Part shown: one piece after another, positions 23,401 through 35,400 of the stretch
Layout: each line of letters starts with the position of its first letter
How positions within the stretch are numbered: position 1 is the first letter of the stretch
The notes under the pieces: model-generated
Database searches by the model: none
The model's input: the letters and a program-made list of their open reading frames with translations, nothing else
What the model was told of the DNA's origin: nothing
DNA from: Symbiodinium natans
Lineage: Eukaryota; Sar; Dinophyceae; Suessiales; Symbiodiniaceae
Direction of reading: 5' to 3'
Length of the DNA stretch: 61,000 bases
Assembly: GCA_905221605.1 (NCBI GenBank)
Contig: CAJNDS010002403.1
Location: forward strand, 64,001 to 125,000
Position numbers and translations under genes: made by a program

Positions 23401-26400
23401 AGGGTTTAGGGTTAACAACCCTTCTTGGAACTACCCATGCACCTTCAAGTCAAGTGGGGTTCTTGGGGGTCGGGCGGTGGAGGGGCTCAGGACAGATGCC
23501 CTGGTCATGCGCGCACATGCGGAGACAATCGGGTACGAAGCGCGCCTGAGGGCTTAGGGATTCAGAGATTCAGGGTGCCAAGCCAATGCAGCCTGTAATC
23601 GGGCTCCAGTTTAACCCCAAACCTTAAACCCTAAACCTTAAACCCTAAATCCTACTTAAACCCTGCACCCGAGAACCGCAAAGGTCCGTGTACCCAAATA
23701 GAAACTACCTGGGTCTCAAAGTACTTGCTATGGAGGGACTTTCGGGCCCAAGTATATATTAATGAGGTACATGGACCCACAGAAGAATCCCACTAAGAAC
23801 CCAGTCAGGGCTGTTCCCTAAGCCCTAAACCCCAAACCCTGAACCCTAAACCCTCAGCCCCTGTTGGTCCAAGATGCTTTCCGGCCAGGATCGTGGCCAG
23901 ACGCTCTTCGCACGAGCCTGACCAAGGTTTCTCAGAGGCAAACCGTCATCGACTCTTTGAAGGCTTACGAAAATAAGGGACCTCCAACTTGAGCCACCCA
24001 AATAGTAGGCCCCCCTTATAAGAAGGACCCCAAGAAGGTAATTCCCCTATTTCAAACCCCCATATGATCCCCTACAATCCCGGCTTCCCTTCCCCGCCCC
24101 CCTCTCCCGGTACATCTTTGTGAGCTTGCGAAAGGCAAATGCCAACTTCGGCACCTGAGCAGCTACATGGACAGCCATCGCCTCATGCAAGTGGTATCCA
24201 GCAAAACTTGCCCTAAACCCTAAACCCTAAACCCCTAAACCCCTAAACCCTAAACCCTAAACCCTAACCCCTAAACCCCTAAACCCCTAAACCCCTAAAC
24301 CCCTAAACCCTAAACCCTAAACCCTTTCGCTTTTGCGCCGGCTGTTGGGGCTCGAACTCATTGGAACTCCGTGAAGTGGCAGGGGTCGGTAGGTGTGCAA
24401 TGGCAGAGCTCCATTAGGGTCTGGGGTTGATTTAGAGTTTAGGGCCCCTAAACCCTAAACCCCCCTTCATGCTACCCTAGCTGTATAGATGCACAAGCCC
24501 TGCCTGTATCTTCAAGCAAACGTTACGACTAAACCCTGGGCCTGAATCTACCCGCCTAAGCCTAAGCCCTACATCTATCTCAACCTGTAGATGGGGGTTT
24601 CCGGAAAAAAGGGTACTGTGCCCTTTTGGGGGTTCCTATAAGGAGTCTACTATCTTGGAGGGGGCTATTAATTTGTAGAAATACCCTAAACCCTTTAAAA
24701 ACCCAAACCCTAAACCCTAAACCCTAAACCCCTAACCCTACACCCTAAACCCTAAACCCTAAACCCCAAGCCCCAAACCCCAAACCCCAAGCCCCAAACC
24801 CCCAAACCCCAAACCCCAGCCCCAAACCCCAAACCTCCAAAACCCAAGCCCTAAACCCCAAGCCCTCAAACCCTAAACCCTAAACCCTAAACCCTAAACC
24901 CTAAACCCCAAACCCCCAAGCCCTAAACCCCGGACGGTTTCGAGCTCAGGGACTTCAGAGTGCAAAGCCCAAGGCGGCCTCAGAGATCTCCAAACTCCAA
25001 GCCCTGAAGCCCCATTGATTAGGGTTTAGGGTTAGGGTTTAGGGTTTAGGGTTTAGGGTTTAGGGTTTAGGGTTTAGGGTTTAGGGTTTAGGGTTTAGGG
25101 TTTAGGGTTTAGGGTTTAGGGTTTAGGGTTTAGGGTTTAGGGTTTAGGGTTTAGGGTTTAGGGTTTAGGGTTAGGTTTAGGGTTTAGGGTTTAGGGTTTA
25201 GGGTTTAGGGTTTAGGGTTTTAAAGCCCCAAACCCTTGAAACCTAAACCCTTAAAGCCTTAAGCCCTTAGGCCCCCAAACCCCTCAAACCTTGCGACCCT
25301 TGAACCCTTAAAGCCTAAACCCGTAAAGCCTAAACCCTACACCCCCAAAGCCTAAACCCTAAACCCTAAACCCTAAACCCTAAACCCTAAACCTCCGAGC
25401 ACCTTCTGTCGTGAAGCGATGGACAAGCCTCAGTGGCTCGAGGCGCTGTAAGCCCCCCAAAACCCAAACCGCCGGTCTGGGGCTTAGGGTTTAGGGTTTA
25501 GGGTTTAGGGCTTAGGGTTTAGGGTCTAATATTTCGGGTACCCAAAAAGTGTACCATCATTTTGAGAACTGACCATATGATTGAGGTGAGCCCATTGTGT
25601 CGGGTTGCCAGCTGCTCGAATCCTTGATCCTGGACCCCTCCCAGAAAGAAGAATGGGCTGAAGGTCTTAGGGTCTTAGAGTGTCTTGCGGTCTTAGGGTC
25701 TTAGGGTCTTAGGGTCTCAGGGTACTAAGGTTGAGGGCTTAGGGTTGAGGGACGAGGTCCGCAGGCCTCGAATCCGAAGACCCTGCACCCTTCAGAACGC
25801 AGCCCTAAACCCTAAACCCTAAACCCCAAACCCTAAACCCAAAAACCCTAAACCCGAAGCCATGAGTGCCAAGAAGCACGGTGTGGGCCTGGCCAATGCG
25901 GTGCGCTCCTCAGGCATGGTTGGGAGGAGATCTGGACGCCCTAAACCCTGTTAGGTTTAGTTTGGGATGCAGGGTTCCACCCCCCGCCCGCCCCCCGCCC
26001 CCCGACCCTTAAAACCTAGACCTGAAGCCCTCAACCCTGAGCCCTAAGCCTAAAAGCTGCAACCCAACAGACCCCAACATAAACCTGGCAACTTTTAGCC
26101 CCCTTGCATTGTAATTAGACCTGACCCCTCTCCCAAAAGACATCACAAAAGGGACCTTGATTTGGAACAACCCAAACAACCCCACTGTACACTTGCGGTC
26201 TTCAGGCGGATTTTCTCATGGAGACTATGGCAAGAAGACCTGCTTGGGATCTTGGCGTGCTCTCATCGAGCCTGTGCAAGAGATGCACAGCTTGCTGTGG
26301 CTGCGCCGCCTTCTCGCACGCGCTGATCGCGGCGTTCAAGGCGGTGACATCAGCTTCCTGCTGCGCTTGCTCCAGGTGTGCCAGTACAGCTACCACCTGC

Positions 26401-29400
26401 TTCCACTTTCCTGCCTTCTCACAGGTGCCTGTGGCAGCATTGCACGCAATCGCATTTCCATGCAGTTTGACCCAAAAAAGGTCGGACACCATGTGCAGGG
26501 CCTGCTTCCACTTGACGGCCTTCTCATATGCACTCATGACTGTGCTGTGCATGATGACGTCAGCCTCTGCCCCATGAAGCACGGCGTCGTGCAACAAGCG
26601 CGTTGCCAACTTCCATTGGGCAGCTTTTCCGCACGAGCTGACGGAAACGCTGTGAGGCAGCATCTCGACTACTGGCTGTCTCGCTCTCAAAACGCGCAGC
26701 AGGGAAAGAGCAACTTGCCAGCACGCTGCCTTCTCGCAGGCACTCATGGCAATGCTTGATGTCACCACTGAGGTTTGCAGCCGCTCCTGGTCAAGACTGT
26801 GGAGAAGGTGCAGTGCCTGCTGCCATGCTGATTTGATCTCACAGGCCGTCATTGCTGCAGAATACGTGAACGCATCTGGTCGAACTTCTTGCTTGCTAAG
26901 CTCCAACATCCAGCACAGGACGAGCTCCCAACTGCTGCTCAACGAGAACGCCCTCATCGCTGCGTTCAAGAGAGCTACATCAGCCTCTAAAGAAGCAGAA
27001 CCAACGCGTTCCAGTAGGCTGAGGGCCTGCTGCCATTTCGCGGCGTTCGAGCACGTGCTCATCAGTGTGGAGTAAGTCACGAGGTCAGGCTTCAACACGA
27101 CATCCACCATCTGGCTGGCAAGTGCCAGTGCACCTGGCCAGTGTGTCGGCTTTAGGCAGGAGCTGATCGCCGAATTCACCGCAATGACATCCGGCTTAAG
27201 GGAGGATTGCTCCAGCAACCCCAACAGCAAAACTGCCTGAGACCATGGTTCGGTTTGTGCACAGGCGTGAATGTTCCCGCTGTGAGAGACAAGGTCTATG
27301 CGCAACTGCCTGCCACGCGATTTGGTCATGACTTCAGCCGCCGTCTTCCACTGCAACTGTCGGTTACAAGCACTGATGAGTACGGAGGAAAGCATGTCAT
27401 CAGGACTAACTTGTTGAAATGCCATGGCTGTGTGCAGAGCCAGGCCACTTGGCCAGCACGCTGCCTTCTCGCAGGCACTCATGGCAATGCTTGATGTCAC
27501 CACTGAGGTTTGCAGCCGCTCCTGGTCAAGACTGTGGAGAAGGTGCAGTGCCTGCTGCCATGCTGATTTGATCTCACAGGCCGTCATTGCTGCAGAATAC
27601 GTGAACGCATCTGGTCGAACTTCTTGCTTGCTAAGCTCCAACATCCAGCACAGGACGAGCTCCCAACTGCTGCTCAACGAGAACGCCCTCATGGCTGCAT
27701 TCAAGAGAGCTACATCAGCCTCCAAAGAGGCAGAACCAATGCGTTCCAGTAGGCTGAGGGCCTGCTGCCATTTCGCGGCGTTCGAGCACGTGCTCATCAG
27801 TGTGGAGTACGTCACGAGGTCAGGCTTCAACACGACATCCACCATGCGGCTGGCCAGTGCCAGTGCGCATGGCCAGTGGGCCGGCTTTAGGCAGGAGCTG
27901 ATCGCCGAATTCATCGCAATGACATCCGGCTTAAGGGAGGATTGCTGCAGGCAGGCAAAGATTAGCATCGACTGTAGCCACATTGAGGCAGACTTCTGCA
28001 AGTTTATAACAGCCGTTACCGTTATGACAGTTGGCCGGCCAGCAGCCCTCCGACAGTCATAAAGCATCTCTTGCCCGCGCTGCCAGGTCTTCGAAAACAG
28101 TCGTCTCCTGGGTTCTGAAGAACTGAAGTTGACTTCCTTCTAATGGGGTTTCGGGGTTTAGGGTCTAAAGTTTGGAGCTTAGGACTGAAGACGCCCTTAT
28201 TTCAGGTACCTTCACTGAAGTTCCTTAAGAAGAGCACAGTCTCGCACGACGCGCTGAGCTCCCTCCAGATTCTGGCGCGGCAGTGAAGTTCAGCCGCATC
28301 TTCTTGACGAGCAGTGCGGTCTATAAATCGTGAACTAAACCACGCCAAGTACTCCAAACAAACCCTAAACCCTAAACCCTAAACCCTAAGCCCTAAGCCC
28401 TAAGCCCTAAACCCTACACCCTAAACCCTAACCCTCAACCCCGAAAATCCCAGACCCTAAACCATTCCGCGCAACCTTCGCGGTCCGCCCGAAGCAGCTC
28501 AGGGGGCCCTCTGTCTGCGAGGGTTCCGACTGCCTAAAACCTAAATTGAGGCCTTAGGGTTTAGGGCTTAGGGCTTAGGGTTTAGGGATTTGGGATTAGG
28601 GTTTAGGGTTTAGCGTTTAGGAGTCCAACATCCAGAATGGCAGCTCTGCCCGTGTCGAGCCGCACCCAATGCGCGAAGTCTTCCGAGACTGGACGCCATC
28701 TTCTAGGCTGGCCCTCGAAAACCTCTGGACAAATACTCCTAAAGACGATGCTCTTAAGCCCAATAAGGGAAATGATAAGATATGGGGGGTTTCCGAAATT
28801 AGGGGTACCTCACTGGCGTCGCTATTCTGAGGAAATCCTACTATGCGGGGATCTATTGTTGGGGCCCCCCTATTTTCGTAAACCCCCACATCCCAAAGGA
28901 CCTGGTCTTGAGCAACCGCTGTGGCACAAGCTCCTTTCTTGTTGCAAAACCCGAAACCCGAGACCCGAAACCCTAAACCCTAAAGCCTGAACCCTAAACC
29001 CTAAACCCTAAACCCAAACCCTGAAAACCCTAAACCCTAAACCCCAAACCCCAAACGCTAAACCCTTATGTCGGGTTTCGGGCTCCAGGGCCCACCCGGG
29101 TCTCTGGCCTCGAGCTTTTGGGGGTGTGCGCAATATGAGGCTTCACGGCCGGCTCAAGGCGCAAGGCTTTTGGGGCTTCGGGTGTACGGCTTGGGGAACT
29201 ACAAGCCAACCCTAAACCCCACACCCTAAACGAAAGCCCAAAAGTCCAGACTCATCCATAGTGCCCCCCCACCCCCTAGCGAGGTTTGTGGGTCAACCCC
29301 TAAACCCTAAACCCGAAACCCTAAACCCTAGACCCTAAACCCTAAACCATAAACCCTAAACCCTAAACACTAAACCCTAAACCCTAAACCGAAGAGGGCT

Positions 29401-32400
29401 TCGGGCCCAAGACCCTCAAACCCTACCTCCCCCAGCACCCTAAACCCCCTAACCTAAACCTAAAGCCCCGAACCCCCCAAAGAACCCATACGGCGGTAGT
29501 ATAGAGGGGGTAGTAGGGAAACCCCAAGAAAACCTAAGCCCCAAATCCAACCCTGTGGCCCCCAACACCTAACCCCTAAACTCAAAGACCCAGATAAACC
29601 CTTACAAACCCATACAAACGCTGCAGACCCTGTAAGCCCTATAAACCCGATAAACCCTAAATCACCCATATCCCCTAAATCCCCTAAATCCCCTTAACCC
29701 TTAACCCTAAACCCTAAACCCTAAACCCCGGACCTCCAAAAAAGGGAGAGAAGCTGGGGCCGGCGCGATCGGTAGCCTCCAGGGCTGTTTTCTTTGTGGG
29801 GCCCAAGGTTCAAAGGGTTTGGATCTGCCCTTAATGGGCCTCAGGGTTTAGGGTTTAGGGTTTAGGGTTTAGGGTCTGGGGTTTAGGGATACCTTTAGGG
29901 ATACCTGAAGGTTCATGGGTTGTTATAAGTAGGGTTAGAAGAAGGGTAACTCTAGTTGTAACCGGTTATAACCATGTTTCGGGTGCTTACAACCCTACTT
30001 CTGACTACCCATGAACCTTCAAGTAGGCTTCTGTATTTGGGGCCTAGGGTTTTTCAGGGTTCAAGGCGTTTTAGAATTCGGGAGAAGGGGGCGGCGCCGA
30101 CACATACCATCGCTGAAATTTAGGGTGCCTGGGGCTTAGGGCGCAGAACTTCCAATGAACCTTCAAGCCATGGATGACTAGACCCGTAAAAACTACAGTA
30201 AAGCCCATAAAGCCCCAAGCCCTACCATAAAGCCTCAACCCTAAACCCTAAACCCTAAATCCCTGAGCTTTAGGATGCCTGGGGCTTACAGTGCAGAACG
30301 TCCAATGAACCTTCAAGCCATGAATTGCAGTACTAGAACCGTAAGTAAAACCTATAATACAGCCCATAAAGCCCCAAGCCCTACCACAAAACCTCAACCC
30401 TAAACCCTAAATCCCAAAACGTCAGCCCCTGAACATCACCCTAAGCCAAAAAATCCGCTTCCGAGCCCAAGTTTAGACCTAAAAGCCCTAAGCCCTAAGC
30501 CCTGAGCCCTGAATCCTAAACCCTAAACCCTAAACCCTAAACCCTAAACCCTAAACCCTAAACCCTAAACCCTAAACCCTAAACCCTAAACCCTAAACCC
30601 TAAACCCTAAACCCTAAACCAGGGATTTCAGACTCCGCGACATTCGCCTGAGCTTCTTTGGCGGGGTTCCAGCACCGGTCGAAGTGAATCCTTGGCTTCT
30701 CTCCGTGGACAAAAACCCACAAGCCCTAAACCCTAAACCCTAAACCCTAAACCCTAAACCCTAAACCAAGAAAACCCTAAACCCTAAACCCTAAGCCCTA
30801 AACCCTAAACCCTCGTGGTTTAGGATGGTTTATCACGTCAAAGGCTCACAAAGCCAGGAGGAGCGCGACCAGGGTTTAGGGCTTAGAGCTTAGGGCTTAG
30901 GGTTTAGGGTACCGCACCATACTTCTTGAGGCCCACCCACCCCCCCCCCCCCCACACAGAATATAGCGGGGCTTTGGGTTTAGGGTTTAGGGTTTAGGGT
31001 TTAGGGTTTAGGGTTTAGGGTTTAGGGTTTAGGGGTCGGAACAATTACTAATGGTATTCCCTTGTGGTTCCTCTATAAATGAACTATAATAACCCCCAAA
31101 AGGCCCCCCCCCAAACATTGGGGCTTCTGTACTTCAGGGGTTTGGCGTTTCAGGGCTTGGGCCCTCCCAAACCCTAAACTTTAAACCCTCAACCTTGAGC
31201 CTTTATGATCTATGGTTTATGGGGTACGGGGTTTAGGGTTTGGGGTTTCGGGTTTAGTAGCTTTGGCATTTCTAAACCCTAAACCCCAAAGCCAAAACCT
31301 ACCATCATCAGCCAGGCTGCACGTGGCTGGCGGCGGTCAGCGTCAAACCCACACCGCCAGCCTCTTGGGCGAGCAGCTTTGGCACTGAACCGCAAGCCCA
31401 AACCTTAAACCCGAATTCGGGAGTACACCCAGACCCCTGGGAGGATCCAAAAAACAGAGCCCCCAAATAGCACCCTATACTACTATTGGGTCCTTCCTAG
31501 GAGCCCTTTAAGGGGATGTACTTTTGGATCCTCCCAGGCGTCTGCTTAGGGGTTAGGGCTTATCTTGTCACTGCCCACTAGACCTTAAGGCTCACTAAGC
31601 CTCCCTAGGGCTCCCTAGCTACCTTGCCCTATGAACCCCGCTCCCTTAAGGACTTACGCCTTTGTGGCTTAGGGGTCTTGGTAGCCCAGCAGCCATGTTA
31701 TAATAAGGGTACCTTTCTTGGGTTCTTAATGTATCAGTGAACATTGAACCAAAAAAAGGGAGAAAAGGTTTTGCTTGAGGGGGACGGTTGGCATCCACGA
31801 TTTCAAGCTGCCTTCTGGTTTAGGGAATTGAGAATTTCTTGCTTGGGGTTTAGGGCCTTTCGGGCTTCGTGCCCCGCCTCGAAAGCTGAAGCCTGAGGGG
31901 TTTATTGAACTTAGGGGTCGAGAAAAGCACGCGGACTTCCCCAGCAGCAGAACTGGGCCTAGGGTTGCCCAGCAACCGAAGCAAAAAAGGCAGGGGGCTT
32001 CGCAAGGCAACCTGATTCTAAATCCTATAATTAAACCCTTAACCCTTAACCCCTTAAACCCTTAAACCCTAAACCCTTAAACCCTAAGCCCTTAAACCCT
32101 AAGCCCTAAACCCTTAAACCCTATCAACCCCAAAACCAAGGAAGAAGCCTGAACAAGGATACTACACATCCTGGTGCTGAAAGCCCAGGGGCATGGTCAC
32201 CCTGAGCCCAAGAACCCAAGATCCTAAGGGTTTAGGGTTTAGGGTTTAGTGTTTCGGGCTTAGGATTTAAGGTTTAGGGTTTATGATTCAACCTTCCAGC
32301 CTCAAACCCTCAGCCTCAAAAAACCGAAGTCGTGGAACTCTTGAGCCCTGAGGCCTAAAACCCCAAACCCCATTAAACCGCCCCAACTTGGGATGCTCCG

Positions 32401-35400
32401 CCTTATACTAGCAGGGTTTACAGGGTTTTGGGTTTTGGGTTTTGGGCTTGGGACGTTCCACCTTTTTCTAGCAGACCTTAATAGGGGCTCTAGTACCCCC
32501 GATTATACTCCCTATTAAGGACTGATAGTATAAGGGGGAACATCCCAACCTCAACCAACTCAGCCCAAACTCGCCTAAAGCCGTAGATGCACGAACGCCC
32601 TTTGAGGTAAAGGTTGGAACCCTAAGCCCCAAAAGCTCCTAAACCCTAAACCCTAAACCCTAAACCCTAAACCCTAAACCCTAAACCCTAAACCCTAAAC
32701 CCTAAACCCTAAACCCTACACCATGAACCCTAAACCCTAAACTCTAGAACCCAAAAGCTCCTAAACTCTAAACCCCAAGCCGTCCAAAGCATCCGGCCTT
32801 CAGCGTCAACACCATGGCCCTGCAGGCAGGGATCTTGGAGAAGTCGCGCACCGCCTTCTTCTATGGGGTTTAGGGTTTAGGGTTAGGGTTTAGCATTTTA
32901 GGATTTAGGGTTTAAAGTTTAAGGTTTGGGGCCGAGGGGTTAGGAGTTGGGTTCTAGGGTTTAGGGTCTAGGATTTAAGGCCGGTAGAGAGCAGGGTGGT
33001 GCAAAGTGGTAGGGTTTGTGGGTTTAGGATTTGGGGTTTGGTTTGGGTTTAGGAGGTTAGGGTTTCTGACATCCCTACTTGAAAGTCAAGGTCTCAACTT
33101 GCTAGGTTGCACCCGGACCAGCCCTGTACTAAGGGCTTCATGTCCATTTTGCTGGAACACCGTCGAAGATCTCAGCCACAAGCCAACAGTTGAGCGCTGT
33201 GTCAGCGTTCTTACGCACTGACCAGTACGTACCTTCAGATATTTCGTCGATCTTCCCGTGCGCACGGAGCAGTGCACTGCAGCTGCAAGTTTAGGGCTTA
33301 GGGCTTAGGGCTTAGGGTAACATTGAGTCGCCCTAGACCCTAAACCCCTTGCCACCATTCTACAAAAATGGCAGGGATGCCCTAAACAACGCATGCTTAG
33401 GTTCTGAAATTGGGATGTCCGAAAGTAGGGGTACCCCTCATATATATATATATATACACCCCAAAATACGATCATCCTTGTCAAGGAAGCCCCCCAAAAA
33501 AGGGTGCTCAACATTTCTGAAAAGCCCTATAGTGGTACCTGATGAAAGGAACCCTTAGACCCTAAACCTTCAACAACGCTCTATGACTCGACGGCTCACT
33601 TCAGGGTTTAGGGTTTAAGGTTTAGGGTTTAGTTCAAGCGGATTCGTGAGCATGACCGCCGAATTCGTCAACACACCTGCGCAGGTCGTGATTATCACAC
33701 GTTCTGTAAAAGCTGAACCCTAAACCCGAAACCCTACACCCTAAACCTTATTTATAAACCCTAAACCCTCTTTATCAATTTATAAACCCTAAACCCTACA
33801 CCCTAAACCTTACTTATAAACCTTAAACCCTCTTTACAAACCCTAAACCCGAAACCCTGCCTTAAACAAACAGAGGCCCCGGCCTTGTCTCGCTCCAGGG
33901 CGCTGAGAGCCCCGTGGAAAGCGATCGCGCGCGCATTCGGAAAATTGGCCTGATCAGTGCGCCCGAAGCCCGAAGCCCCAAACCAGAAAGTCGCAAACCC
34001 CTAGCCCCAAGCCCTAAGCCCTAATGCCTAAACCAACAGGGTTTAGGTTTAGGGTTTAGGGTTTAGGGTTTAGGGTTTAGGGTTTAGGGTTTAGGGTTTA
34101 GGGTTCAGGGTTTAGGGTTTAGGGTTCCAACCCAGACTCCTCTACTTGAAAGCTTGGAGCGGCGTAGGGTCTTTAATTCGTCGGGGTCGCACATCGGTTC
34201 ACGACTTCATTTCTCGTACCCATGGGCCCCCAGCCCCTCATCATGGGTAGCTCTTAGTGGTTGCTTTTTGTGCTGGGCAACTGCAACTACAACCGGCTAT
34301 AATCGTATTCAGGGTACTTGTAACCCGACTTATGACTTTACCCACGAATCTTCATCCCCTACGCCCTGCTTTCCAGTACCCCCTGAACCGTAAACCCTAG
34401 ACCCCACACTCCCACGTCGAAGCACCCGTGAACTGTATACTCTACTTCCGGATTGCTCCCTTGAGCCGAAACCCTTCAGAAACAGCCATAAACGAAAAAC
34501 CCAAGCCCTAAACCCTAAACACCCGAAACTCCCAACACAACAAAACCCCAAATGCCCCTAATACCCCAAACCACAACCCTAAACCTTAAACCTTATGTAG
34601 GACCACCTAAAAAGCAAACCTTCTAAACCTTCTAAGTCTTCTCAACCCTAAACCCTAAGCCCTAAACCCTAAACCCTAAACCCTAAACCCTAAACCCTAA
34701 ACCCTAAACCCTAAACCCTAAACCCTAAACCCTAAACCCTACTCAGAACCACATACAACGCCCTCAGCGCCTCGAGAAGCTCGACCAGCAGGTCCTGGGT
34801 GCCCCGATACTGCCTGAGCTTTCGGGATTTTCGGAGTAGGGTTTAGGGTTTAGGGTTTGGGGTTTAGGGTTTGGGGTTTGGGGTTTAGGGTTTAGGGTTT
34901 AGGGTTTAGGGTTTAGGGTTTAGGGTTTCAGGGTTTAGGGTTGTTTCAGGGTTTCAGGGTTTCAGGGTTTCAGGGTTTCAGGGTTTCAGGGTTTCAGGGT
35001 TCAGGGTTCCCTAAACCCTAAACCCTATATCAAACCCCTAAGCCCTTAACAAAAGGTCATGCGGTTTGGGGTTCCGGGCTTGGGGGTTTAGGGGGAGGGC
35101 CCAAGGGTTTAACGGTTTTGCTTTGGGTTTAGGGCTTCGGGTTTAGGGTTTGTGGTTTAGGGTTCCGGGTGCACGTGGGCCCGTGGATGTTTTGGGGATG
35201 CTTCGTTGGCAAGGGCTGATCCTTAAGCCCCAAGCTCTAAACCCAGAAACCCTGAACCCCAGACCCTAACCCCAACGAACTTTAGACAGGCTTGGCCCCT
35301 GAACCGACAACACTACAAGCCAGACTTATTAGTGGGGTTAGATGTAGGGTAGCTTTCATTATAAGCGTTTATAACCTTACTAACGGTACTTGTAACTACC

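Noticed and set aside
24330-24360. GGCTCGAACTC and similar motifs as tRNA genes
   Set aside because: No acceptor-stem or anticodon-arm pairing could be found around these motifs.
30821-30870. Plus-strand GSQSQEERD resembling a helicase motif
   Set aside because: Wrong strand for the SNF2 gene, and the true equivalent ([12 protein letters not shown]) is at 33884-33949.
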